A stretch of DNA of 64,000 bases from Actinomycetota bacterium (GTDB taxonomy: Bacteria > Actinomycetota > Actinomycetes > Nanopelagicales > Nanopelagicaceae): assembly GCA_026392825.1 (NCBI GenBank), contig JAPLBF010000007.1, positions 1 through 64,000 on the forward strand, read 5' to 3'. Below, one piece after another: positions 8,224 through 18,017 of this stretch. A program made the translations under genes and the position numbers. How positions within the stretch are numbered: the stretch's first letter is position 1; each line of letters begins with the position of its first letter. A model generated the notes under the pieces. The model worked only from the letters and a program-made list of their open reading frames with translations. It searched no databases and had not been told where the DNA came from.

Positions 8224-8949
8224 TCAAAAGAGCGTCTGCGCTTCGCCGAGTTCAAAGGGTGCGATCAAATCGGGCCCGTTGTTAGCGACCAGGTTTACCC
8301 GTGGTGCGACGGGTCTGGTTGCTAGACTTTTAGCAGGATCTGAAAGATCCATAAGTGAAATCAAAGTATCAATTTCGCGATTCTTTGGATCGAGCCAATT
8401 ATCCCAACGATCCTCCGGCATAAAAACTGGCATCCGGCTATGAATCGTTGCTAGCTCTCCAACTGCTTCGCGCGTGATGATCGCAGCGCTCTGAATTTCT
8501 GCACCACTTTCACTCTTCCACGTACTCCAAATTCCGGCAATTGATAGCGATTTATTCTCATCTTGCGAGCTTATGTAGAAAGGTTGTTTCGGTGGATATT
8601 TACCTAGCGATGTCGCCCATTCGTAATATCCGGTTGCCGGTATCAAACACCGAGTTGTTCGAAAAGCTTGACGAAATGTTGGCTTTTCATGGATAGATTC
8701 ACTGCGCGCATTTATTGCATGTGATTGCGAGTTACGAGCCTCGGTGAAGTTCTTATGCCAAGGTGCGATTAGCCCCCACGATGCTGAATCTAAAACTCGT
8801 CCACTTTGGTTTTCGCGAATAATGTAAATCTCATTTGTAGGCGCGATATTCCAATTTAGCGGCAGTGATTTATCAACGAGTGATCCATCGAGATCAAACC
8901 TTTCGATGATCTCGTCCATCCCCTGCGCTTGGGCATAACGTCCGCACAT
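8224..8949 (-). CDS. SOS-response-associated peptidase (SRAP/YedK/HMCES family)
   Basis: 241 residues beginning MCGRYAQ. Cys2 is the residue that, after Met removal, cross-links covalently to abasic sites in single-stranded DNA in this family. Further family features are APTNEI, INARSESIHEKPTFR, CLIPATGYYEW with the catalytic Glu, and IHSRMPVF with the conserved His. It shields abasic sites at replication forks. It is divergent from aroA with only 23 bases between start codons; TACTCT lies 6 bases before the ATG on its strand, so the message is probably leaderless. Confidence 0.95.
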   Translation of the reverse strand: MCGRYAQAQGMDEIIERFDLDGSLVDKSLPLNWNIAPTNEIYIIRENQSGRVLDSASWGLIAPWHKNFTEARNSQSHAINARSESIHEKPTFRQAFRTTRCLIPATGYYEWATSLGKYPPKQPFYISSQDENKSLSIAGIWSTWKSESGAEIQSAAIITREAVGELATIHSRMPVFMPEDRWDNWLDPKNREIDTLISLMDLSDPAKSLATRPVAPRVNLVANNGPDLIAPFELGEAQTLF

Positions 8950-8955
8950 AGGTAG

Positions 8956-8965
8956 AGAGTAGACT
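8956..8965. promoter_or_regulatory. overlapping divergent -10 elements for SRAP gene and aroA
   Basis: AGAGTAGACT contains TAGACT (8960-8965, plus strand, 7 bases before the aroA ATG) and TACTCT (minus strand, 8961-8956, 6 bases before the SRAP ATG). Both fit TANNNT and share the central TA. Distances predict transcription starting on or next to each start codon, and neither gene has a ribosome binding site. Confidence 0.55.
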
Positions 8966-8972
8966 GCCGCTT

Positions 8973-10265
8973 ATGCTCTGGCCCGCTCCATTTCGTGGAC
9001 GCAACTCAGTCAGCGCGCGAGTAATAATTCCGGGATCAAAATCGGTTACCAATCGCGCGCTAATTCTCGCTGCCCAGGCACAAGCGCCATCAATCCTAAA
9101 ACGTCCCCTTGTTTCGCGCGATAGCGAGTTAATGGTCGCTGGCCTAAAGGCGATGGGCGTCGGAATTTCCGCACTCGAATTTAATGGAGATTTAGCCTGG
9201 AAGATAACCCCAGCAAATTTACAGGGACCAGCAAAAGTAGATGTTGGAAATGCCGGAACTGTGATGCGCTTTCTTCCGCCACTTTCTGCGCTTGCAACAG
9301 GTGATATTTCATTCGATGGCGATCCACGATCTTACGAACGTCCTCTTGGACCAGTCATCGCCGCGCTGGAAGAACTCGGTATTGAGATTGAACACGGCGG
9401 GCGTTATTCATTGCCTATGGTGATGAAGAGCAAAGGTCTGATTCCGGGCGGCTCGCTAACTATTGATGCAAGTGCATCTAGCCAATTTTTATCTGCGCTA
9501 CTTTTAATTGGACCAAGTACTACTAATGGAATCACTGCAACGCATAAGGGCGGAGCGCTTCCATCTATGCCACATATTGATATGACCGTGCAGATGTTGC
9601 GCGACTTCGGTGCACAAGTCACAGTCGATAAGAAGGCACAGAGCTGGAGCGTTGCCGCCGGCAAATTAAATGGTGTTGATTTAGTAATCGAACCTGATCT
9701 TTCCAACGCTGCGCCGTTCTTATCAATTGCAATGGTCTGCGGTGGCTCTATAACAATTGCGGATTGGCCGAAAGAAACTACTCAGCCCGGTGATCAACTA
9801 CGCGAGATACTCACACAAATGGGTGCACAAGTATCGTTTTCCGCTGAAGGTTTAACAGTTACTGGCACAGATGCGATTCACGGAATTGATATTGATTTGC
9901 ACGATGTTGGTGAGTTAACTCCGGCGATCGCAGCACTTGCCGTACTTGCTGATTCACCTTCACATTTGCGCGGAATTGGCCACTTACGTTTACACGAAAC
10001 CGATCGCTTAGCCGCGCTAACCAGCGAGATTAACTCACTTGGTGGCAATGTTGTTGAAGATCAAACTTCGCTTCGGATTACCCCGGCCGGTAAATTTGGG
10101 GAAGGCTTGCATGCTGGAACTTTTCATACTTACGATGATCATCGTTTAGCTACTGCTGGTGCGGTAATTGGCTTAGTTGTTCCAGGCATTGAAATTGAAA
10201 ATGTTGCGACAACTCGCAAAACGCTTCCAGACTTTCCTGGCCTTTGGCAGAGTTTGATCTCATGA
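8973..10265 (+). CDS. aroA: 3-phosphoshikimate 1-carboxyvinyltransferase (EPSP synthase)
   Basis: 430 residues with the complete EPSP synthase pattern: PGSKSVTNRALILAA (substrate-binding Lys/Ser near the N-terminus), VGNAGTVMRFLPPLSAL, SSQFLSALLL, LHETDRLAAL and the final YDDHRLAT. It transfers enolpyruvate from PEP to shikimate-3-phosphate in the shikimate pathway in the cytoplasm. It begins an aroA-rsgA-hisN-copper ATPase run on the plus strand; its stop overlaps the rsgA start in ATGA. Start codon 7 bases after TAGACT, no ribosome binding site, so probably leaderless. Confidence 0.97.
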   Translation: MLWPAPFRGRNSVSARVIIPGSKSVTNRALILAAQAQAPSILKRPLVSRDSELMVAGLKAMGVGISALEFNGDLAWKITPANLQGPAKVDVGNAGTVMRFLPPLSALATGDISFDGDPRSYERPLGPVIAALEELGIEIEHGGRYSLPMVMKSKGLIPGGSLTIDASASSQFLSALLLIGPSTTNGITATHKGGALPSMPHIDMTVQMLRDFGAQVTVDKKAQSWSVAAGKLNGVDLVIEPDLSNAAPFLSIAMVCGGSITIADWPKETTQPGDQLREILTQMGAQVSFSAEGLTVTGTDAIHGIDIDLHDVGELTPAIAALAVLADSPSHLRGIGHLRLHETDRLAALTSEINSLGGNVVEDQTSLRITPAGKFGEGLHAGTFHTYDDHRLATAGAVIGLVVPGIEIENVATTRKTLPDFPGLWQSLIS

Positions 10266-11293
10266 CGCCTCGCGAATTTGACGAGTCCGACGCTCGTATT
10301 CGCCCCGGACGCCGCACGCGCCCGCGCAGTAAAGATCGCCCTTCACATTCTGATGCGATCCAAGCACTCGTAACGACTGTCGATCGCGGTCGCACAACTT
10401 GCATTACTAATGACGGAGTTATTGTCACAGCGATGAAGGCCCGTGAAATGGGACCAAAATCTGTAGTTGTCGGAGATTTAGTTAACTTAGTTGGAGATGT
10501 TTCTGGAGCAGAAGGATCACTGGCGCGAATTGTTTCAATTGATGCAAGGCGCAATAGCTTAAGTCGCACGGTAGATGATGCGGCAAAGATGGAGCGCACC
10601 ATTGTTGCCAATATTGATCAACTAGTAATTGTTGTTGCCGCAGCCAATCCAGAACCACGGCGCGGATTAATTGATCGATTCTTGGTCTGTGCTTTTCACG
10701 AAAATATCAAACCTATTCTCTTGGTAACTAAGACAGATGTTGCTGCAGTTCCAGATTTTCTCCACGAATACGAAACGCTCGGTGTAGAAATTGCAACTGC
10801 TGCGATCAAGTCGGATTCGCGAGAAGCAGACCTTGCAAAGCTATTTCAGATGCTAAAAGGTAAAACTTCAGTACTTGTTGGGCACTCAGGTGTGGGTAAA
10901 TCAACGCTAATTAATGCACTTGTTCCGCATGCTGATCGCGTGACAGGTGATGTAAATGATGTAACTGGCCGCGGGCGGCATACATCATCGAGTGCTATTG
11001 CGCTCCCTTTGGCTGCAGATCTATCACCAGCGCAAGGTTGGATTATTGATACACCGGGAATTCGCGCATTTGGTCTAGCGCATTTAGATTCCAATCGCAT
11101 AGTCGCAGCCTTTGAAGACCTTTGTGAAGCAACACAAAGTTGCATGCCCAATTGCTCTCACCATGAAGTTGGCTGCCAATTAAATGAATGGGCGGCGCCA
11201 AAAGGTGTTGTAAATAACGAAAGAAGTGCGCGCGTAGCAAGCCTGCGCTCACTTTTAGAACTGAAGGATTCAAACCCGCCCGCGCTAGACTGA
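10262..11293 (+). CDS. rsgA: ribosome small-subunit-dependent GTPase A
   Basis: About 343 residues with the circularly permuted GTPase order of RsgA/YjeQ: N-terminal OB-fold, G4 motif TKTD first, then G1 GHSGVGKSTLIN and G3 DTPG, and a C-terminal zinc segment (CMPNCSHHEVGC). It matures the 30S ribosomal subunit. The ATG at 10262 overlaps the aroA stop (ATGA), so I prefer it over the track start at 10244. The N-terminus is rich in Arg (IRPGRRTRPRSKDRP), which could contact rRNA. The aroA-rsgA-hisN order is common in Actinobacteria. Confidence 0.95.
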   Translation: MTPREFDESDARIRPGRRTRPRSKDRPSHSDAIQALVTTVDRGRTTCITNDGVIVTAMKAREMGPKSVVVGDLVNLVGDVSGAEGSLARIVSIDARRNSLSRTVDDAAKMERTIVANIDQLVIVVAAANPEPRRGLIDRFLVCAFHENIKPILLVTKTDVAAVPDFLHEYETLGVEIATAAIKSDSREADLAKLFQMLKGKTSVLVGHSGVGKSTLINALVPHADRVTGDVNDVTGRGRHTSSSAIALPLAADLSPAQGWIIDTPGIRAFGLAHLDSNRIVAAFEDLCEATQSCMPNCSHHEVGCQLNEWAAPKGVVNNERSARVASLRSLLELKDSNPPALD

Positions 11294-11297
11294 GAAC

Positions 11298-12098
11298 ATG
11301 TCTTTTACGCGGGGCAATGACCTAGCGCTTGCAATGCGCCTGGCAGATGCCGCTGATTCAATTACCTTAACGCGCTATCAATCTATAGATTTACAAGTTA
11401 CAACTAAGCCAGATAACACTCCAGTTACAGATGCAGATAAGGCATCCGAGGAAGCGATCCGCGCCTTGCTTAAGAGCCACCGCCCCGAGGATGGAATTGT
11501 CGGTGAAGAATTTGGGACAGATGGCGTTGGAGCAAAAAGATATTGGGTGATTGATCCAATTGATGGAACTAAAAACTTTTTACGCGGTGTACCGACTTGG
11601 GCAACTTTGATTGGTTTGATTGAAAAGCAGAGTGATGGATCAGAAGTTGTTGTTGTCGGTGTAGTGAGCGCTCCGGCTCTCTTTCGTCGCTGGTATGCCA
11701 GCGAAGGCAATGGTGCATTTGTTATGGTGAATAAATCAGCGCCAAAGAAAATTTCTGTCTCACAAGTCTCTGAAATTAAAGATGCCTCCATTTCATACTC
11801 TGACTTCAATGGTTGGGGCGAGCGACTTGCTCCATTTCAGGATCTACTTACTAGCGCCTGGCGCACACGGGGTATTGGTGATTTCTGGTCACATATGTTG
11901 GTGGCAGAAGGCGCGGTGGATGTAGCAGCCGAACCGAGCCTTGCCATTTGGGATATGGCCGCGCTCGACATAATTGTTCGCGAAGCAGGCGGTAGATTTA
12001 CCAACGTTGCAGGCGTGGATGGCAGTCTAGGTGGCAGCGGACTTTCAACTAACTCACTCATTCACCGAGAGATTGTAGAAAAGCTAAATGGTCGTTGA
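11298..12098 (+). CDS. hisN: histidinol-phosphatase, inositol-monophosphatase family
   Basis: 266 residues with the metal-binding motifs of the IMPase superfamily: GEEFG, WVIDPIDGTKNFLRG and IWDMAALDIIVREAGG. In Actinobacteria the member next to aroA and rsgA is the histidinol-phosphate phosphatase of histidine biosynthesis, so the specific name rests on context; a general inositol-phosphate phosphatase activity is the alternative. It starts 4 bases after the rsgA stop and overlaps the next gene by 11 bases. Confidence 0.88.
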   Translation: MSFTRGNDLALAMRLADAADSITLTRYQSIDLQVTTKPDNTPVTDADKASEEAIRALLKSHRPEDGIVGEEFGTDGVGAKRYWVIDPIDGTKNFLRGVPTWATLIGLIEKQSDGSEVVVVGVVSAPALFRRWYASEGNGAFVMVNKSAPKKISVSQVSEIKDASISYSDFNGWGERLAPFQDLLTSAWRTRGIGDFWSHMLVAEGAVDVAAEPSLAIWDMAALDIIVREAGGRFTNVAGVDGSLGGSGLSTNSLIHREIVEKLNGR

Positions 12099-14427
12099 AG
12101 ATATAAAGATCGAGCTCTCTCGTCCGCTAAGTGCTGAGCCAGAAAAGTCTGGTAAAGCAATCGACTTAAGCAAAACATCTTTAAGCCCGCGCACGTTTTC
12201 AGTGACCGGAATGACCTGCTCCTCCTGCGTTAATACCGTGGAGAAATCTCTCAATGCAATCAGCGGCGTAAGTGCGAGCGTTAACTTTGCAACTGAGACG
12301 GTTCATATTTTGGCTCCAGCGGAAGTCAAGAGCGGCGAAATTATCAAGAAGATCAAGAGCGAAGGGTACAGCGCCACGCTTATTGAAAATGGCGCAACGC
12401 CAGTGATGCACAGCAAAAAATCGGGTATCGCGCTCTTTTTTGCAATTCTCTTTGCAGTTCCAACAATTGCAATGTCAATGGTTCATCAATGGCACGCCCA
12501 ATTAGATATTCAAATACTAAATGCACTTGCAGCTTTGAATATTCTTCCACCTCTTTATTCGCCAACAGCTTGGCTGGCAATCGGACTTACGACTCCACTG
12601 ATCTTGATTGTTGCATTTCCTATTCATCGTGCTGCACTTCGCAACTTATTGCATCCAACAATGGATTCACTTATTTCGCTAGGTTCAATCAGCGCATTTG
12701 GATGGTCTATCTACGCTAACGCAACTGGTACTGGCGATGTTTACACGGAAGTTGCTGCTGGAGTTCTGCTCTTTGTAATTCTGGGCCGACACCTTGAATC
12801 ACGAGCAAAGCGCCGCGCCAGCACCGCGCTATCTACTCTGCTTTCTCTAGGTGCCAAAGAGGTGACCGTTCTGCGCAATGGGCTAGAAGTGATAATTCCG
12901 ATCTCAGAACTTGCCATTGGCGATGATTTCATCGTTAAACCGGGCGCCCGCGTTGCAACTGATGGATTGGTAATTTCAGGAACTTCATCGGTGAATAACT
13001 CAATGTTGACTGGAGAATCTGTACCAATTGAAGTTTCCCCTGGCTCGCGCGTAATCGGGGCTTCGCTTAATAACAACGCGCGAATAATTGTTAGAGCAAC
13101 GCGTATTGGGAGTGATACTGAACTAGCGCGCATCACATCCATGGTGGTTCAAGCACAAGGCCAGAAAGCCCCAATCCAAAGAGTCGCTGACCGAATCTCC
13201 TCCATCTTTGTGCCAGTTGTCACCTTGCTGGCAATCGCAACTTTCTTCGCTTGGTATTACTTAGGAAATGATGGTGCCGGATCTTCCTTGGCGCAATCGA
13301 TTCAGATCGCAATTACCGTTCTTGTAATCGCCTGCCCTTGCGCACTTGGCTTAGCAACTCCAGTTGCACTGCTGGTTGCTTCCGGACGTGGCGCATCTCG
13401 TGGAATTGTCTTGCGGCAGCCGCGCGTACTAGAACTTGCTCGTAAAGTAGATGTTGTCGTCCTTGATAAAACTGGAACTCTCACGACCGGTGTTATGAAA
13501 GTTCATGATGCAACAATTCCAACAAGCGCGCATAAAGTTTTGGGATCAACTTATTCAAGTTCGCTAAATGAGAAGACGATTTTATCTTCTGCGCTCTCCC
13601 TAGAATTGGCAAATGATCATCCAGTTGGTCAAGCAATTGTTTCGCACGCCTTAGCAAAGGCTGCAACGCGTCACGAGGTTGTTGAATTCACCCAAACACC
13701 TGGTGCGGGAGTCGCCGGTCGCGTTCTGCTCGGTGCGATCTCACCAGTTGTCCTTATCGGTACGCCAAAGGCAATTGCGCACAGCACAACCACATTTGAT
13801 CCAGCGATTGCAGAAGCCATTGCACGTGGTGAAGAAGCTGGCTTATCTGTTGCGGTTCTTGCCTGGGATGGTGTCGCTATTGCAGTATTTGCAGTTGGCG
13901 ATCAAGTGAAGTCAGATGCAGCAGCAACTATTTCTACGCTGATTCAGGCTGGCGCGACTCCTTGGTTGGTAACCGGTGATAACGAGGAGAGCGCTGGAGC
14001 TATAGCGCGCTTGGTAGGAATCAAGGGTGAGAATGTAATTGCTCGCGCACTACCTGATGAAAAGTTAGCACGAGTGACCGCGCTAAAAGATGCTGGCCAC
14101 ACTGTTTTGATGATTGGCGACGGTATTAATGATGCCGCAGCCCTTGCCGCCGCAGATTTGAGTATGGCGATGGGAACTGGCACAGATACTGCGATTTCCA
14201 GCGCGGATATTACGCTGATGCGCCCAGAACTTATGAGCGTGGTTGATGCGCTAACGCTTTCAAAGCGCACCTTGCGAACCATTAAATCAAATTTAGCTTG
14301 GGCATTTGCCTATAACGTAATTGGAATACCTATTGCAGCAGCAGGCTTGTTAACACCAATGTATGCCGCAGGCGCAATGGCAATCAGCTCGTTATTTGTG
14401 GTTACAAACTCTTTAAGAATTAGGTAG
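12088..14427 (+). CDS. copper-translocating P1B-type ATPase
   Basis: 779 residues. One N-terminal heavy-metal-associated domain with GMTCSSC (about residues 40-50), several membrane helices, the metal-transport motif CPC at residues 416-418, phosphorylation loop DKTGT with Asp460, NDHPVGQA with His511 in the nucleotide-binding domain, and GDGINDAAAL. CPC with GMTCxxC indicates Cu(I)/Ag(I) export (CopA/CtpV-like). No copper chaperone or CsoR repressor is adjacent, unlike many copper operons, and the gene overlaps hisN by 11 bases, so it is probably co-transcribed with the aroA run. Confidence 0.92.
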   Translation: MVVEDIKIELSRPLSAEPEKSGKAIDLSKTSLSPRTFSVTGMTCSSCVNTVEKSLNAISGVSASVNFATETVHILAPAEVKSGEIIKKIKSEGYSATLIENGATPVMHSKKSGIALFFAILFAVPTIAMSMVHQWHAQLDIQILNALAALNILPPLYSPTAWLAIGLTTPLILIVAFPIHRAALRNLLHPTMDSLISLGSISAFGWSIYANATGTGDVYTEVAAGVLLFVILGRHLESRAKRRASTALSTLLSLGAKEVTVLRNGLEVIIPISELAIGDDFIVKPGARVATDGLVISGTSSVNNSMLTGESVPIEVSPGSRVIGASLNNNARIIVRATRIGSDTELARITSMVVQAQGQKAPIQRVADRISSIFVPVVTLLAIATFFAWYYLGNDGAGSSLAQSIQIAITVLVIACPCALGLATPVALLVASGRGASRGIVLRQPRVLELARKVDVVVLDKTGTLTTGVMKVHDATIPTSAHKVLGSTYSSSLNEKTILSSALSLELANDHPVGQAIVSHALAKAATRHEVVEFTQTPGAGVAGRVLLGAISPVVLIGTPKAIAHSTTTFDPAIAEAIARGEEAGLSVAVLAWDGVAIAVFAVGDQVKSDAAATISTLIQAGATPWLVTGDNEESAGAIARLVGIKGENVIARALPDEKLARVTALKDAGHTVLMIGDGINDAAALAAADLSMAMGTGTDTAISSADITLMRPELMSVVDALTLSKRTLRTIKSNLAWAFAYNVIGIPIAAAGLLTPMYAAGAMAISSLFVVTNSLRIR

Positions 14428-14444
14428 TTCTACTTAACTTAAAT

Positions 14445-15050
14445 CTACTTAAGTTTAAAGGTCGGATACTTATCTGTGACCAGCAAGAGCATGTAACCCT
14501 GTACTCGGTTCCAGTACGCGATTGTGCCGAAAACAATCTCACCGGCCCAACGAGGATACTTTCCAGTTATTGATGTTTGCACCCAAGCAATTACTGTCAC
14601 AAACAAGGAAATTAAAAGGTAAACAATTCCGACGATGTAATGTGGAATAGCAAGGAACCATTTAACTAGCGGAAGCCAACGGATTAACTTCTTTCCGCCA
14701 TCTACATCAGGAAATACAACTGAAACTTTTGGGCTTGCTTCAATTGATGGATACTTATCATTTAAAATCAATACGTATGCTGCTAATCGAGTTGAAAGTT
14801 CGATCAAAGCGTGATTAAAAGTTAATACATAGCTTGGATATTTTCCGCGAAAGAGCAGCGCCAAGATAGTTGGGAGAACAATTAACCCGGCGGTACCGGC
14901 TGCCCAGTTCTCACTTTCGCTAAATGATGATTGCGCAAAAGTTGCCACAAAAATGATGACTGGAAAGGCGAGAATGCCACGCCAAAATACCGTGGTGCGA
15001 TTGCGATCTTTATGCTTGATATTGATATTAGTTTTTACGTGCTTAGCCAT
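14445..15050 (-). CDS. DUF4389-type membrane protein
   Basis: 201 residues with about four hydrophobic segments and repeated Tyr-Pro motifs (KYPSYVLTFNHAL, DKYPSIE, GKYPRWAGEIVFG, DKYPTFKLK), the pattern I associate with the actinobacterial DUF4389 family. The N-terminus is lysine-rich and cytoplasmic-looking. No enzyme motif is visible and no function is known. It is convergent with the copper ATPase, 17 bases apart, and lies just downstream of the initiator tRNA on the same strand. Confidence 0.7.
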   Translation of the reverse strand: MAKHVKTNINIKHKDRNRTTVFWRGILAFPVIIFVATFAQSSFSESENWAAGTAGLIVLPTILALLFRGKYPSYVLTFNHALIELSTRLAAYVLILNDKYPSIEASPKVSVVFPDVDGGKKLIRWLPLVKWFLAIPHYIVGIVYLLISLFVTVIAWVQTSITGKYPRWAGEIVFGTIAYWNRVQGYMLLLVTDKYPTFKLK

Positions 15051-15065
15051 ATCAATACCTATTTC

Positions 15066-15142
<77 letters not shown>

Positions 15143-15206
15143 TCGGAAGTGTCAGTCTAAAGGGTGGGCAAGTAATAGCCAAATCCGCCTATTTAGCGAA
15201 TCAGAA

Positions 15207-18017
15207 TTACTTACGTCCTTCAGCGGCAATAGCGGCAGCAAGTGCAGCCTTTAAGCGATCTTGTGCACGTCCATATGCTGCAAAATCTCCCTTAGCAAGT
15301 GCTGCATTTCCATCAGCGATCGCTTGCTTTGCACTTTGCAGCGCAGATTTTAGATCTGCAGATGCATTATCAGTCGTTGATGTAGTTGGAGTACCAGAAG
15401 AAGATGTTCCGGAGTTGCCACCGAATACTTGATCAAGTGCGCCCTTTAGCGAACTATCGAAACCGATTACATCACCAAATGAGACGAGCACTTTCTGCAG
15501 AAGTGGATAAGCCGCAGTATTAGCAGTTGCTCTTACATATACCGGCTGTACATAAAGCAATCCACCACCGACTGGAAGTGTCAACAAGTTACCGAGCACA
15601 ACATCTGATCCACCTTGGCGAAGCAAGGAGAGCGAGTTGGCAACTTCTGGTTTTGCTTCGAAGTTAGAGGCAACTTGTGAAGGTCCAGCGACGTTAGTGC
15701 TGCGCGGTAGTTGTAGCACGGTAATTTTTCCGTAATTCGGACCGTTATTTGAATCAACAACTGCGAATGCAGATAAGTTTTCACGACCACCACGTGGAAC
15801 AAATGGTGTTGTCAAAGTAAATGTCGGCTTATCTGAACCTGGCATTTCTAGCGTCATGTAATAAGGAGGTTGTGCTCCTGCATTGGCACCGAATGTTGAA
15901 GGATCGCGAGGTACGCGCCAGAAATCTTGTCCGCCATAGAAAGCTGAAGCGGTTTGCACGTGGTACGAGCTAAGCACATCACGTTGTACTCGGAAGAGAT
16001 CTTCTGGGTAACGAATATGCTCAAGAAGTTCCTTAGACATCTTGCTCTTTGGCGTCACTGTATTTGGGAAGGCCTTCATCCAAGTCTTTAGAACTGGATC
16101 CTTCTCATCCCACTGGTAGAGAACAACGGTGCCGTCATAGGCGTCAACCGTGGCTTTTACAGAGTTTCGGATGTAGTTGATATTTCTATTTGTCTGAGCG
16201 GTTATCGCGGCAGAGTTGGTAGTTAGCGCATCTGTCGTTGCGGTGCTCAGTGATGTTGTCTGTGAATATGGATATCCCGCACTCGTTGTGTACCCATCGA
16301 TAATCCATTGGATTTTTCCATCAACAATTGCTGGGTATGGATCGCCATCTAGGGTTAACCAAGGTGCAACCTTGGCTACGCGCTCACGTGGTGAACGGTT
16401 GTAGAGAATCTTTGATTCTGAGTTGATCAAGTTAGATAGAACGATGCGTTGTTCTTGATATTGAATAGCAAAGAGCAACTTCTTAAACAAGCCACCCATT
16501 GGTACGCCACCATCACCGGTGTAGGTGTAATTCTTCTGACCATTTTCAGATGCATCATCTGGATAGTCGAATTCAACTGGCGTATCTGTCTTTGGTCCGC
16601 CGATGATTGAATAATCAGGAACGTTCTCACCGAAGTAGATACGTGGTTGGAATTTTCCAAGTCCGGTTGTTGGTGGCAAATCTCCGACCAAGAAGGTTGG
16701 CTTGCCATCAGAGTCAACGCTATTTCCAAATGCGGAGACAAAACCAAAACCGTGGGTGTAGACCAAATGGTCGTTAATCCAGTTACGACTTGGATTGCCG
16801 TCGATATTGAGTTCGCGCACCGCAACAACAGCATCACGCTGAACGCCATTTACGGTGTAACGATCAATATCTAAAGATTCTGGGAATGTGTAATAAGGCT
16901 TTATTTGTTGCAACTGGCGGAAAGTCGCGGAAAGAACGTTTGGATCCATCAAACGAATGTTTGCAATAGTTGCCGCATCATTAGCTAGCTGTCCAGAATT
17001 TGTAGAAAGCGTTGCTTGATAATCCTTCATTTCTACATCAGCAATGCCATATGCATCGCGAGTTGAATCAATATTGCGCTGAATAAATGGGGCTTCTTTA
17101 GATGATTCAGAAGGTTTTACTTGGAACTGCTGCACGGCGCCAGGGTAAACACCGGCAATCAGTACAGATGCGCCAACCATCAAAGCGGTTCCGGCAGCAG
17201 GCAAAATTAAAGATTTACGAACGATATTGGCAAAGAAGAGAAGTGAACAGATAACTGCGATTGCAGCCAAAATAGATTTCGCAGGTAGCGTTGCATTTAC
17301 ATCGGTGTAAGTAAGACCGGTGATAAGTCTGCTCTCTTTAAGTGCGAGGGCGTATCGATCGAACCAATATGCAACGGCCTTAACCAGAACGATTAGCCCG
17401 AGAAGAATAGAGAGTTGCACGCGCGCAGCAACAGAAATGCGATTTGTGCGAAGCTGCGGACGAATTCCGCCGTAAACATAATGAACAGCAACGCTGGCAA
17501 GTGTCGCCAAGATTAGAGTTGAGATTGCCCAACCAATAAGAGTTTGTAGGAATGGCAAACGGAATACGAAGAATGAAATATCCAGCCCGAACTGCGGATC
17601 TTTAACTCCGAAATCCGTAGAGTTCTTAAACTGCAACCAAGAGCTCCAGAGTTGAACGCCGCTGGTTCCGCCAAAGTAGAAGAGAGCTAGCGCGATTCCA
17701 GGGAAAACTAATTTACGGATTGGATCAATCGTGGCGCGATAACGTTCGAGGTTATCGGATTCCATCGCCATAGAAACATCAAAGGGACGACGACGGTAAG
17801 CAATGTAAATATTTGCAGAAATAATTAGCGATGTGACCAAGCCGGCAACGATAAAGAGGGCAATTTTTGTCGTAAGTACAGTTGACCAAACACCAGTGAA
17901 CCCAACTGATTGAAACCAGAGCCAATCAACATAGACACCGCTGAGCGCAACCACACCTCCAGCGATAACCGCCAAAATAATAAAGGTGAGGGCTAGTGGA
18001 CTTGGTTTCTTCATCAT
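15207..18017 (-). CDS. UPF0182 (COG1615) large membrane protein
   Basis: 936 residues: about seven hydrophobic segments in the first 300 residues, then a large extracytoplasmic domain rich in Tyr and Asn (for example WINDHLVYTHGFGF, YDGTVVLYQWDEKDP), and a Ser/Thr linker with an Ala-rich helical end. This is the actinobacterial UPF0182 family (Mycobacterium Rv3193c); its function is not established. It overlaps the following Lon-like protease gene by 4 bases, the same pairing as Rv3193c/Rv3194c. Confidence 0.93.
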   Translation of the reverse strand: MMKKPSPLALTFIILAVIAGGVVALSGVYVDWLWFQSVGFTGVWSTVLTTKIALFIVAGLVTSLIISANIYIAYRRRPFDVSMAMESDNLERYRATIDPIRKLVFPGIALALFYFGGTSGVQLWSSWLQFKNSTDFGVKDPQFGLDISFFVFRLPFLQTLIGWAISTLILATLASVAVHYVYGGIRPQLRTNRISVAARVQLSILLGLIVLVKAVAYWFDRYALALKESRLITGLTYTDVNATLPAKSILAAIAVICSLLFFANIVRKSLILPAAGTALMVGASVLIAGVYPGAVQQFQVKPSESSKEAPFIQRNIDSTRDAYGIADVEMKDYQATLSTNSGQLANDAATIANIRLMDPNVLSATFRQLQQIKPYYTFPESLDIDRYTVNGVQRDAVVAVRELNIDGNPSRNWINDHLVYTHGFGFVSAFGNSVDSDGKPTFLVGDLPPTTGLGKFQPRIYFGENVPDYSIIGGPKTDTPVEFDYPDDASENGQKNYTYTGDGGVPMGGLFKKLLFAIQYQEQRIVLSNLINSESKILYNRSPRERVAKVAPWLTLDGDPYPAIVDGKIQWIIDGYTTSAGYPYSQTTSLSTATTDALTTNSAAITAQTNRNINYIRNSVKATVDAYDGTVVLYQWDEKDPVLKTWMKAFPNTVTPKSKMSKELLEHIRYPEDLFRVQRDVLSSYHVQTASAFYGGQDFWRVPRDPSTFGANAGAQPPYYMTLEMPGSDKPTFTLTTPFVPRGGRENLSAFAVVDSNNGPNYGKITVLQLPRSTNVAGPSQVASNFEAKPEVANSLSLLRQGGSDVVLGNLLTLPVGGGLLYVQPVYVRATANTAAYPLLQKVLVSFGDVIGFDSSLKGALDQVFGGNSGTSSSGTPTTSTTDNASADLKSALQSAKQAIADGNAALAKGDFAAYGRAQDRLKAALAAAIAAEGRK

